Assembly (NCBI GenBank): GCA_001899715.1
Contig: MKWI01000009.1
Coordinates: 150,182-185,359 of the forward strand
Origin: Sphingobium sp. 66-54
Lineage (GTDB): Bacteria > Pseudomonadota > Alphaproteobacteria > Sphingomonadales > Sphingomonadaceae
Direction: 5' to 3'
Length of the DNA stretch: 35,178 nucleotides
Shown here: piece after piece, positions 7,386 through 13,185 of the stretch
How positions within the stretch are numbered: the stretch's first letter is position 1
How the letters are laid out: each line of letters begins with the position of its first letter
Program-made: the position numbers and the translations under genes
The notes under the pieces: model-generated
Databases searched by the model: none
What the model was told of the DNA's origin: nothing
Seen by the model: only the letters and a program-made list of their open reading frames with translations

Positions 7386-7874
7386 TCAGGGCGGGGCACG
7401 ACTCTCGGCGCCGGGCGACCTCCCGACGTGTTCGAGCAACGGGAGGATGTTCCTGAACTCGGTGAAAGCCTCGATCACCTCGCGCTGCGCGACACGCCGG
7501 TCGGCTTCGGTCGCATCCGGCAAGGCGAAACGGACAAGGGCCGTGTTCGCCTCGCCGGCCTCCTTCGCCACCCTCGCGAGACGGCGAAGAAGCTCGAACT
7601 GATCCGGGATGCCCGACGCCATCGCGACGCCGGTCTTCAGATCATAGATGTCATAGAGCGGGCGGCCCGTGCCGCCGTGCTTCTGGAAAAGAGCATCAAG
7701 CGCGATCGACGCACTCAGATTGATCTCGGCCGGATCGTCCTCATCGCCCCACTTGCGAACGGTGCGTTCCTCGCGGCCGACCTCGGCTGCCATGGCCGCC
7801 CATCCGCCCGGCACCACGCCGGCGATACGCTCCAGCGCGGCATCGATGCTGAACGGTTCGCGCGGTTTCGTCAT
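7386..7874 (-). CDS. Phage regulatory protein, CII-like position, 162 aa
   Basis: The start MTKPREPFSIDAALERIAGVV at 7874 has GGGAGG nine bases upstream and overlaps the preceding ORF as ATGA. The N-terminal 70 residues look like an HTH used in synteny with CII-type activators (GGWAAMAAEVGREERTVRKWGDEDDPAEINLSASIALDALFQKHGG). The rest is helical. It lies two genes downstream of the Cro-like gene, where lambdoid phages keep CII or replication-control genes. I recall similar short proteins from sphingomonad phages as uncharacterised. The regulatory role is inferred. Confidence 0.75.
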   Translation of the reverse strand: MTKPREPFSIDAALERIAGVVPGGWAAMAAEVGREERTVRKWGDEDDPAEINLSASIALDALFQKHGGTGRPLYDIYDLKTGVAMASGIPDQFELLRRLARVAKEAGEANTALVRFALPDATEADRRVAQREVIEAFTEFRNILPLLEHVGRSPGAESRAPP

Positions 7875-8179
7875 GCCGCGCCTCCCGCGCAAAAAGCCGG
7901 CGCCAGCCCTGGACCACGATTGTTTGGGGCGCTCGTGATGGGCTGGCGCCGGAGGCTGCACTGGGCGCGGGTCCGCGCCACCCAGGAGCGCCGTTGGGCA
8001 CCGGAAGCCGTCCCACGCAGGGACATGGCAAAATGAAGGGCGGATTGCAGCCGACCCCCGCCGATCAGCGGGGTAGGCCGCACGGCGAAGATACGGGGCC
8101 GGCGGAGAGGAAGGTGCCGGCCCCGATCGGCCGCCCTGCCCTGTGGGAGGGGAATGCAGGAGCGACCGAGAACAATCAT
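7871..8179 (-). CDS. Possible basic early protein, 102 aa
   Basis: This reading frame fits exactly between its neighbours: its ATG at 8179 overlaps the Cro-like stop as ATGA, and its stop overlaps the next start as ATGA. The product is Arg-rich and low in acidic residues (for example HLPLRRPRIFAVRP, and RRSWVARTRAQCSLRRQP). That composition is unusual for this operon and could indicate a spurious frame. Two GC-rich hairpins lie inside it. If it is not a gene, this is a 300-base leader between cro and the next gene. Confidence 0.42.
   Translation of the reverse strand: MIVLGRSCIPLPQGRAADRGRHLPLRRPRIFAVRPTPLIGGGRLQSALHFAMSLRGTASGAQRRSWVARTRAQCSLRRQPITSAPNNRGPGLAPAFCAGGAA
8056..8124. other. Two adjacent GC-rich hairpins in the cro-distal leader
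   Basis: CCCCGC (8056-8061) pairs with GCGGGG (8068-8073), and GGGGCCGGC (8095-8103) pairs perfectly with GCCGGCCCC (8116-8124) around a 12-base loop. Neither is followed by a clear T-run on either strand. They may be attenuator or antiterminator (nut-like) structures in the early leftward transcript, or a by-product of high GC. Confidence 0.4.
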
Positions 8180-8481
8180 GGACGAACGCCTTCGAGGCGA
8201 TCGGACGCGACCTCGCTCACGGGCGGCGTGTCGGGGTAGACGTCAGGACGGAGAAGATGACGCTGGATGCCGGTTGCAGATTCGACCGCGAGAACATGTT
8301 CCACCGGCAGAGGCTGACGCTTCGTGAGCCATTTCGACACAGCGGACTGCGTCACGCCCAACAACCCCGCCATCTTCGCCTGCGACCCCAAACATTGCAC
8401 TGCTCGATGCAATGCCTCGCTGGGCGACATGGTGGCAGCCGCTGCCTGAGCGGTTTCGATCGGCTCTAAAAAGGGGCGCAT
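8176..8481 (-). CDS. Cro/YdaS-type HTH regulator
   Basis: Residues aligned as ALHRAVQCLGSQAKMAGLLGVTQSAVSKWLTKRQPLPVEHVLAVESATGIQRHLLRPDVYP match the YdaS/Cro family: an HTH followed by the conserved G-x-x-x-x-x-LRPD-x-YP end. These proteins bind phage operators and lift repressor control. Possible starts are 8493, 8481 and 8430. A TTGACT box at 8522-8527 (minus strand) would place transcription near 8492, which disfavours 8493. It is the first gene of the leftward early operon and is divergent from the repressor. Confidence 0.88.
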   Translation of the reverse strand: MRPFLEPIETAQAAAATMSPSEALHRAVQCLGSQAKMAGLLGVTQSAVSKWLTKRQPLPVEHVLAVESATGIQRHLLRPDVYPDTPPVSEVASDRLEGVRP

Positions 8482-8493
8482 GGAACAGTCCAT

Positions 8494-8565
8494 ACCGCCT
8501 GAGTATTCCTAAAAGAATATCCAGTCAATCCCAATATCCATTCCTAATGGAATATTCCACGGGGT
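8494..8565. promoter_or_regulatory. Cro/CI intergenic operator-promoter region
   Basis: The spacer is strikingly AT-rich against its surroundings. It holds TATTC-N6-GAATA (8504-8519), ATTCC-TAAT-GGAAT (8540-8553) and the perfect palindrome GGAATATTCC (8549-8558). ATTCCTAA is repeated directly at 8505-8512 and 8540-8547. A minus-strand TTGACT (8522-8527) sits 17 bases before TACTCA (8499-8504), a plausible cro promoter whose spacer is covered by the first palindrome. Repressor and Cro binding here is inferred. Confidence 0.75.
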
Positions 8566-8970
8566 ATGTTCAACACTATGACCGCCACCGGGAAACGATT
8601 GGTAAAAGCGATGGAAATGCGCGGCATCGACCAGTCGACGCTGGCGCGAGGCCTCGGTGTGACGCAGGGGGCGATAAGCAAGATTGTTGTAGGGCGAACA
8701 AGTAATTCACGTCTGATGCCCCGACTCGCCACCTATCTCGGTGTATCGCTCCCATGGCTTTTGGGGGTCGTAGACAGCCCCGACCCCGACGTTTCCATCG
8801 AAGATGGGCTCGATGCGGAGTCGCTGGAATTTCTCGAACAGTTCCATCAACTGGCACCAGCGGATCGGCGCGCCCTGATGCACATCGCTCGGTCGATGGC
8901 GGGAGGCGTGCGACCGTCCGAGACGGTTCATGAGGCCCACCGCGGTTATCGCGGGCGGGCGGAGAATTAG
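8566..8970 (+). CDS. CI-like HTH repressor without peptidase domain, 134 aa
   Basis: The N-terminal domain is a canonical HTH_XRE (GKRLVKAMEMRGIDQSTLARGLGVTQGAISKIVVGRTSNSRLMPRLATYLGVSLPWLLG). The C-terminal 55 residues are short and helical (LEFLEQFHQLAPADRRALMHIARSMAGG). There is no S24 LexA/CI-type self-cleaving domain, so SOS induction by autocleavage is not expected; an antirepressor may be needed. The start may be 8566 or 8578 (MTATGKR); neither has a well-spaced ribosome binding site, and leaderless translation is possible. It is divergent from the Cro-like gene. Its 3' end is duplicated downstream at 9594-9725. Confidence 0.9.
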   Translation: MFNTMTATGKRLVKAMEMRGIDQSTLARGLGVTQGAISKIVVGRTSNSRLMPRLATYLGVSLPWLLGVVDSPDPDVSIEDGLDAESLEFLEQFHQLAPADRRALMHIARSMAGGVRPSETVHEAHRGYRGRAEN

Positions 8971-9023
8971 GAGAGGCCGCCCTCGGGGGAGGGTGGCGGA
9001 CTGGAGGGGGGAAATGATTCTCA
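8851..9023 (+). repeat. Direct repeat, copy A (repressor 3' end to start of the BRCT gene)
   Basis: This stretch recurs at 9603-9778 with scattered substitutions. It includes the repressor C-terminal codons, the following hairpin, the ribosome binding site and the first codons of the SWIM-BRCT gene. Spacing between equivalent bases is 752 bases, rising to 755 after a one-codon insertion in the second copy. Confidence 0.8.
8976..8997 (+). terminator. Hairpin after the repressor gene
   Basis: GCCGCCCTC (8976-8984) pairs with GAGGGTGGC (8989-8997), including one G-U pair, around a four-base G loop, six bases after the repressor stop. There is no T-run on the plus strand, so it is a weak terminator at best. 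It also lies just upstream of the next gene's ribosome binding site. A near-identical hairpin recurs at 9731-9752. Confidence 0.45.
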
Positions 9024-9586
9024 AGATTTGCGTGAGGTCCAAGTCAAACCCGGGCCATCACCATTTCGTTTCATATGATACCGATTGCGGGCAGGTGAGG
9101 TGCAGCTGCTCGGACTTCGACGATATCTATTGCGCGCATATCGACGCGCCGCTGCGCGCGGGCGAGCGCGGTATGGTTTTCGAGCAAGATCACGAAACGG
9201 CTGACAGGATCATGGCGATGATGCCGCCGATCGAACCACCGGTGGGCTGGAAAGCATCATGGCAACGCAACAAGGCCTGGCGAGGATTGCCGACGCGCAA
9301 ACGGGCAGCGCCAACCAAATCAACCCGCCACGCCGCCCTTGGCATTTCCGAGGAGGACATGCTGCGGCGACCGTGCGTGGTCTTCACCGGCACATTTTCG
9401 GTCAGCCGTAACGAACTTGTAGCGCAGGCCGAACAGCATGGCTGGCGAGCAGCCGGCATGATTAACTTCCAAACGCGGGCACTCGTCGTTGGTGAAAAGG
9501 CCGGCGGCCGAAAGTTGCGGGCGGCCGAGGCCGCTGGAGTAGAGATTCTGTCTCTGGCCTCCTGGTCCGAACGAATTAGCGGGTGA
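9014..9586 (+). CDS. SWIM-like zinc motif plus BRCT-domain protein, 190 aa
   Basis: The start ATG at 9014 follows GGAGGGGGGAA. Residues 25-45 contain a CxC-x7-CxH motif (C30, C32, C40, H42), the signature of a SWIM zinc finger, which in other proteins mediates DNA or protein binding. After a basic linker (RKRAAPTKSTRH), residues about 118-187 form a BRCT-like domain: RRPCVVFTGTF with the FTG strand-turn, SVSRNELVAQAEQHGW, LVVGE, and a late conserved Trp (ASWSERI). BRCT domains bind phosphopeptides or DNA ends in repair proteins such as LigA. The gene is flanked by a duplicated repressor end. A role in DNA repair, replication or host interaction is inferred. Confidence 0.8.
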   Translation: MILKICVRSKSNPGHHHFVSYDTDCGQVRCSCSDFDDIYCAHIDAPLRAGERGMVFEQDHETADRIMAMMPPIEPPVGWKASWQRNKAWRGLPTRKRAAPTKSTRHAALGISEEDMLRRPCVVFTGTFSVSRNELVAQAEQHGWRAAGMINFQTRALVVGEKAGGRKLRAAEAAGVEILSLASWSERISG

Positions 9587-9593
9587 CCGCCGG

Positions 9594-9725
9594 TTTTTGG
9601 AACTTGCTCCGGCCGACCGGCGTGCCCTGATGCACATCGCACGCTCGATGGCGGGAGGCGTGAAACCGTCCGAGACGGTTCATGAGGCCCGCGGCGGTTA
9701 TCGCGGGGGGGGGTCAAAGAATTAG
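9594..9725 (+). pseudogene. Remnant of a second repressor C-terminus
   Basis: Frame-preserved codons read FLELAPADRRALMHIARSMAGGVKPSETVHEARGGYRG... to a TAG, closely matching the last third of the repressor at 8566-8970. Four codons (QFHQ) are missing near the start, and one extra codon lies near the end. It has no N-terminal HTH and no plausible start codon close by. It is a diverged duplicate, not a working gene. Confidence 0.8.
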
Positions 9726-9778
9726 GAAAGGCCGCCCTCGGGGGAGGGCGGCGGATTGGAGGAAAAGATCCTCAGGTC
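9603..9778 (+). repeat. Direct repeat, copy B (downstream of the BRCT gene)
   Basis: This is the second copy of the segment at 8851-9023. Similarity runs past the hairpin into AAGATCCTCAGG, which corresponds to the ATGATTCTCAAG that opens the SWIM-BRCT gene. It thus carries a decayed start (ATG to AAG) of a second copy of that gene, after which similarity ends. Confidence 0.75.
9731..9752 (-). terminator. Perfect 9-bp hairpin between convergent genes
   Basis: GCCGCCCTC (9731-9739) pairs perfectly with GAGGGCGGC (9744-9752) around GGGG. On the minus strand it is followed by CTTTCC and further T-rich sequence. It lies just beyond the end of the secreted-protein gene and could terminate it, and perhaps transcription from the left as well. 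Confidence 0.5.
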
Positions 9779-9791
9779 TGCGGTGTGCCCC

Positions 9792-10406
9792 CTATTGAGC
9801 GGGCGTAGCGCTCACCGGAACACTCAAGGGTTGCGATGCCGGAGCTACAACCCGAAACTGCACATCCTCATCGAGAAAAGCCTTAACCGCCGAACCGCTG
9901 GCAATGAAAGCGCTCGTCCCGGTGGTGAAGAAGCCAGCGAGCGGGACCAGAGCGATCGAAGCGACGACGCCGCCAGTGCCGGTAACGCCCTTGTCGTCAA
10001 ACGTGCCGGTAAGACGAATATGACGATCACCCAAGCGGAGCGAGACAACGCGCGCGCCAATATAGCCGGACTTGCCCCACATGCCCTTGTTGCGAACTTC
10101 AGTAATTTCACCGACAGCCGGGGTGCCCGCGGGAATGACCGTCACACCACCCTGCACGACGGCGGCGGACACCTCCATCTGGAAGCGCTGACCCACACGC
10201 AGTTTCTTTTTCTTGGTCGTCAGTTCCTCGCGCACGATAAGCGGGATCTCTGTGCCGGCGCGTAGAACGTCCAAGCCCGGTGACGGCTCCAGGATCGCCG
10301 CGGCAATGGCGGGCGCCGGCGACGACGACGGAACCACGACTCCCTGCTGGGCGAATGACGGCACGGCAACTAAAAGGGCCAGAAGCCCGGCAACAGACAA
10401 TCTCAT
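9792..10406 (-). CDS. Secreted protein with N-terminal signal peptide, 204 aa
   Basis: Residues 1-20 form a signal peptide (MRLSVAGLLALLVAVPSFAQ, with an AxA-like cleavage site). The mature part is beta-rich: LRAGTEIPLIVREELTTKKKKLRVGQRFQMEVSAAV, VIPAGTPAVGEITEVRNKGMWGKSGYIGARVVSLRLGDRHIRLTGTFDDKG, and a glycine-rich hydrophobic stretch. I recall similar periplasmic or envelope proteins of unknown function in sphingomonads. The start has GAGGGGGG upstream, partly folded in a hairpin. As an isolated, oppositely oriented gene in the lysogeny region it looks like a moron (lysogenic conversion gene) of host origin. Confidence 0.82.
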   Translation of the reverse strand: MRLSVAGLLALLVAVPSFAQQGVVVPSSSPAPAIAAAILEPSPGLDVLRAGTEIPLIVREELTTKKKKLRVGQRFQMEVSAAVVQGGVTVIPAGTPAVGEITEVRNKGMWGKSGYIGARVVSLRLGDRHIRLTGTFDDKGVTGTGGVVASIALVPLAGFFTTGTSAFIASGSAVKAFLDEDVQFRVVAPASQPLSVPVSATPAQ

Positions 10407-10544
10407 AAAAATTCCCCCCTCTTAAACGAGGGTCGGTTTACGCAGCCGCATGGAACGAGAACAAACGTTAAAAATTGAACGCAATGCACAACGGTTTTGC
10501 AGGATGTGCGGCTCGCCGATATTTTTTCGCCACGAATACGAGCC

Positions 10545-10577
10545 ACGGGCCGCCCCCGATATTCGGAAGCGGCCCGT
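10545..10577 (+). terminator. GC-rich hairpin in the spacer
   Basis: ACGGGCCGC (10545-10553) pairs perfectly with GCGGCCCGT (10569-10577) around a 15-base loop that itself contains CCGATATTCGG. Only TT follows on the plus strand, so termination would be weak. What it serves is unclear. Confidence 0.4.
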
Positions 10578-10865
10578 TTGAAGTCAGCGACGATCGGTCG
10601 CCAGTGTCGTCAGTCCACCCAGATGCGGAAGGCGCGCAGGCCATATTGGCTTGCGTAAATGCGCTTCCCGCCCCGCGTGATCCACTTGACGTACACTGCC
10701 CGTTTTCCGGGCGGTGGAGTCGAGGGCCTCAAAGCGAAACCTCATATTTGGCAGCCCGACATTCTTGCTTCCTTAACCGAATGCGCCTATTTCGACGCTT
10801 ACTAGGGCCGGCTTCAGGATAGCTCACCCGTCACAGGGGCTGCATTCTGATCAAGGCATTTACTG

Positions 10866-10895
10866 AGGGGTGCGGTTCATTCCGTGCCCCTTTTT
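10866..10895 (+). terminator. Rho-independent terminator
   Basis: AGGGGTGCGG (10866-10875) and CCGTGCCCCT (10882-10891) form a stem of about ten pairs with two G-U wobbles around TTCATT, followed by TTTTT to 10895. This is a standard plus-strand terminator, just before the convergent PIN gene end at 10907. No plus-strand gene is visible upstream within 1 kb. Confidence 0.65.
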
Positions 10896-10906
10896 CGTGA
10901 TATCGC

Positions 10907-11482
10907 TCATATTAACTCCCGGTGCGCCAGCAGTCGCTGGCGCGCTTGAATGAGACCACAGCGCTCAAAAAACTGAAGATAAGTCTCAATGTCAGGCTGG
11001 GAAATTGACATAGCCTCCCTATGGCGTTTGCATGCTGCCACCGCCTTGTTCTCGTCCAAATCGATAATATTGACGATAAAATCATCAGGGTGGACGACCT
11101 CAATGCCGAACACCCCCGTCACGTCTTCTGGAAAATCTTTCAGATTTGCCGTGACGATGCCGTTGCAGCGGCCGACTATCGCCGCAGCCAATACGTGGCG
11201 GTCGTGTTCATCCGGCAACTCGACAGCGTCGATGAACGGCTCGTAGCCAAAGACCTCTGCGTCGGGAAAATGCCCAGTGAATAATGACTGGAGCCGGTCA
11301 AGGCGATCATCATCAATGTCGGAGTGGCGACGCTTCACACTACGCCGCCACTCCTCCAAAACGTGCTTCGACCAGACAGGCCGCAACAATCGCGCATCTG
11401 CAAACCAAAGTACCAGCCCTCGAAGAAAGGCCGGATGTAACACGTTCGCGTCCAGAAACGCCGAATAGCGACCTACCAACAT
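10907..11482 (-). CDS. PIN-domain ribonuclease toxin, 191 aa
   Basis: The PIN fold is shown by FLDANVLHP (first acidic residue D11), EEWRRSV (conserved Glu), DEHDRHVLAAAIVGRCNGIVTANLKDFP (the D-x-x-x-R/H-V-L-A-A-A helix with paired Asp, then the N-x-x-D-F motif), and a helical C-terminal extension (DIETYLQFFERCGL). PIN toxins are Mg-dependent RNases that cleave RNA and arrest growth. Its start is four bases beyond the stop of the upstream antitoxin gene. The longer C-terminus separates it from classical VapC of about 130 residues; it resembles the longer PIN proteins paired with excisionase-like antitoxins. Confidence 0.88.
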   Translation of the reverse strand: MLVGRYSAFLDANVLHPAFLRGLVLWFADARLLRPVWSKHVLEEWRRSVKRRHSDIDDDRLDRLQSLFTGHFPDAEVFGYEPFIDAVELPDEHDRHVLAAAIVGRCNGIVTANLKDFPEDVTGVFGIEVVHPDDFIVNIIDLDENKAVAACKRHREAMSISQPDIETYLQFFERCGLIQARQRLLAHRELI

Positions 11483-11485
11483 GCT

Positions 11486-11977
11486 TCAGCCACGCTCCCC
11501 AACGCACTCATCGTCGGTCAGTCCCAACTCCTCATCCAGCTTCACCATCTCAGCCAAAGCATCCCTGCGTGCGTAAACGGTTTTGTCTCGATAAGTCAGA
11601 ACGTCGCGGGCGAGCAGCTTTCTATGGGTGCCCACCATACGATAGTTGATTTCCTTTTCTTTCAATAACTTGATCAAATGGGGCCGTGACACATTCAACA
11701 AGTCAGCCGCCTGCTGGGTCGTCAATTCGGCACTTACGGGAACTACAGCGACCGCGTTGCCATTTCCCATTTCAATCAACATCTTGATAATCGTGCGAAA
11801 GATATTTGCAGGCAGCGTGATAGGATCAATTTCCGCTGCCTCCTTTCCTTCGGCACTGAACTTTATCGATACTCCTGCATTCAGATTGGCCAATTGTCGC
11901 GCGGCAAGTCGCGCGGCATCGATATCCTCGACACTGGGTTCATGTATCTCCTCAAGATTCACAGCCAATGCAGCCAT
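11486..11977 (-). CDS. HTH (excisionase-like) antitoxin paired with the PIN toxin, 163 aa
   Basis: The C-terminal half holds an excisionase/MerR-like HTH_17 domain (SAELTTQQAADLLNVSRPHLIKLLKEKEINYRMVGTHRKLLARDVLTYRDK), and the tail (AEMVKLDEELGLTDDE) probably neutralises the toxin. The N-terminal 80 residues are a helical/beta segment of unknown role. Order (antitoxin first, three bases before the toxin) is typical of type II modules. Two direct repeats upstream (12015-12048) are candidate operator sites for autoregulation. It stabilises the prophage or acts in phage exclusion; that part is inferred from family behaviour. Confidence 0.85.
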   Translation of the reverse strand: MAALAVNLEEIHEPSVEDIDAARLAARQLANLNAGVSIKFSAEGKEAAEIDPITLPANIFRTIIKMLIEMGNGNAVAVVPVSAELTTQQAADLLNVSRPHLIKLLKEKEINYRMVGTHRKLLARDVLTYRDKTVYARRDALAEMVKLDEELGLTDDECVGERG

Positions 11978-12014
11978 GGTTGCTCTCCTCGCATCTGGCT
12001 CCTCCCTTATCCTA

Positions 12015-12048
12015 TATCCGAAATAAACGCAATATACGAAACAAACGA
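12015..12048 (-). promoter_or_regulatory. Direct-repeat operator candidate of the PIN module
   Basis: ATATCCGAAATAAACG (12015-12030) and ATATACGAAACAAACG (12033-12048) are 16-base direct repeats with two mismatches, 18 bases apart. They lie about 40-70 bases upstream of the antitoxin start in an AT-rich island. The period of nearly two helical turns suits cooperative binding by the HTH antitoxin. Binding is inferred. Confidence 0.6.
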
Positions 12049-12053
12049 AAAGA

Positions 12054-12075
12054 GATCAGATTGGTTCCTGATCTG
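12054..12075. other. Inverted repeat between divergent operons
   Basis: AGATCAG (12054-12060) and CTGATCT (12069-12075) form a perfect 7-bp inverted repeat around eight bases. It lies between the leftward PIN module and the rightward LexA-like gene. No T-run follows it on either strand, so an operator for the rightward operon is more likely than a terminator. Confidence 0.45.
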
Positions 12076-12158
12076 CGCGCGCCAACCACTTACAAAAGCT
12101 CGCTTTATCGCAGCGTTCCCGATATGTCCTCCGCTCGGGATCGTGAGGATTTACCGCC

Positions 12159-12599
12159 ATGTCAGTGGATCCGCGCCGGCCGGCGGCGCCACCGCTCTCG
12201 CCAACGATGGCGAGCCGCAAGTTGCAGGCGCTTGCCTTCATCGAGATCTACTATGCGCGCCACGGCGTCGGCCCCAGCACGCGCGAGATCTCGGCCGCGC
12301 TCAATTGCAGCACCGGGCGCGCCATCGATGCCGTGAAGAAATTGCACCGCGAAGGCCGCATCGCGCGCACGCCGGGCGTGCCGCGTAGCATCCGCCCGAT
12401 TTCCGCCGAGGAGGAGGCGATGCGCCGGCTCGCCTCGGCCGGCTATGTCGTCACGAAAGCGGGCCTCCCCGGCGTGCCGGTGCTCGATCATATTCCCACG
12501 CCACATGGGCAGGAAAAAATCGAAAGCACGGCGGCCGGCGCTGCGCGTCATCACCGGCGCGGACCGCAAGCCGAAAACAGCGCTCCAGCGAGCGGCTGA
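12159..12599 (+). CDS. LexA-like winged-helix DNA-binding protein, no peptidase, 146 aa
   Basis: Residues 18-78 match the LexA N-terminal winged helix: KLQALAFIEIYYARHGVGPSTREISAALNCSTGRAIDAVKKLHREGRIARTPGVPRSIRP. Position and spacing of STREIS and the RAI...LHREGRI recognition region agree. The C-terminal part is short and lacks the Ser-Lys S24 peptidase, so it cannot self-cleave. GAGGA lies nine bases before the ATG. It heads the rightward operon ahead of the packaging genes and may be a late-gene regulator. Its end overlaps the next gene by 95 bases in another frame. Confidence 0.8.
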   Translation: MSVDPRRPAAPPLSPTMASRKLQALAFIEIYYARHGVGPSTREISAALNCSTGRAIDAVKKLHREGRIARTPGVPRSIRPISAEEEAMRRLASAGYVVTKAGLPGVPVLDHIPTPHGQEKIESTAAGAARHHRRGPQAENSAPASG

Positions 12600-13185
12600 G
12601 GAGCGCACGGCCGCCAGTAAGGCCGCCTGGGCCGAGCGGCATCCGGGCCGCGCGGCCGAGGAGCGGGCGCTGCGCAAGGCCAACATCGCGACCCGCGCGC
12701 GCTGGGCGCACAAGCGCAACGGCACGCCGGAAACCCACGAGCACGCCAGCCACGTGCGCCAGGGCGCGCTTGCCCGACTCTATCAATCCGGCGCGATCGA
12801 CGCGGAATTGCTGTGCGCCGGCACGGAAATCGGCGACGCGGCGCAGCTGGTGATGCGCGACGTCGATATTCGGACCGCCAGCCTGGAGACGCGGGTGGAC
12901 AGCTCGCCACGGGGCGGTTTTTTCTTCGAGACGCTGGGCCGCGTCAGGATTGAGGCAGCCTATAGCCGCTGGCGCCGACAGGTCGGCCCGGCCGGGCCGC
13001 TGACGCTCACCATCGTGCTGGACGACATCGGCATCGCCGCCGCCGCCGCGCTCCACCATATGAGTGCCCGCCGCGCGCGCCAGCTGCTCGTACAGGCGCT
13101 GGAGCTTTGGCAGTCCGTCTATGCCGATGCACGCCGCGATATCGACCCGGCCGCGCTGGCGGACGCGCAGGCGCCGATCCTGTGA
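12505..13185 (+). CDS. Phage protein with C-terminal HTH-like region, 226 aa
   Basis: The start ATG at 12505 (MGRKKSKARRPALRVITG) overlaps the LexA-like gene; no strong ribosome binding site is seen, so the start is uncertain. Residues 20-80 are highly charged and helical (AAEERTAASKAAWAERHPGRAAEERALRKAN). The second half (HVRQGALARLYQSGAIDAELLCAGTEI ... GPLTLTIVLDDIGIAAAAALHHMSARRARQLLVQALELW) resembles DUF6456-type HTH regions, in which an N-terminal helix pair precedes a sigma-like HTH. A transcription or antitermination role before the late genes would fit. The family call is tentative. Confidence 0.72.
   Translation: MGRKKSKARRPALRVITGADRKPKTALQRAAEERTAASKAAWAERHPGRAAEERALRKANIATRARWAHKRNGTPETHEHASHVRQGALARLYQSGAIDAELLCAGTEIGDAAQLVMRDVDIRTASLETRVDSSPRGGFFFETLGRVRIEAAYSRWRRQVGPAGPLTLTIVLDDIGIAAAAALHHMSARRARQLLVQALELWQSVYADARRDIDPAALADAQAPIL

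Larger units (their letters stand above)
10407..10906. other. 500-base spacer without a supported gene
   Basis: It holds the promoter and leader of the secreted-protein gene. CCCTC (10417-10421) pairs with GAGGG (10428-10432) across that gene's ribosome binding site. A 9-bp hairpin lies at 10545-10577 and a terminator at 10866-10895. The open frame 10475-10822 has unlikely composition and no ribosome binding site. A plus-strand transcript ending at the terminator would be about 200-400 nt, so a small RNA is possible but unproven. Confidence 0.5.

Noticed and set aside
10475..10822. Open frame of 115 codons in the spacer after the secreted-protein gene
   Set aside because: No ribosome binding site, unlikely amino acid composition, and it runs through a hairpin; it does not match any family I know.
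12056..12160. Short minus-strand frame MAVNPHDPERRTYRERCDKASFCKWLARADQEPI
   Set aside because: It starts on the antisense of the LexA-like start codon, has no clear ribosome binding site, and is only 34 codons; chance cannot be excluded.
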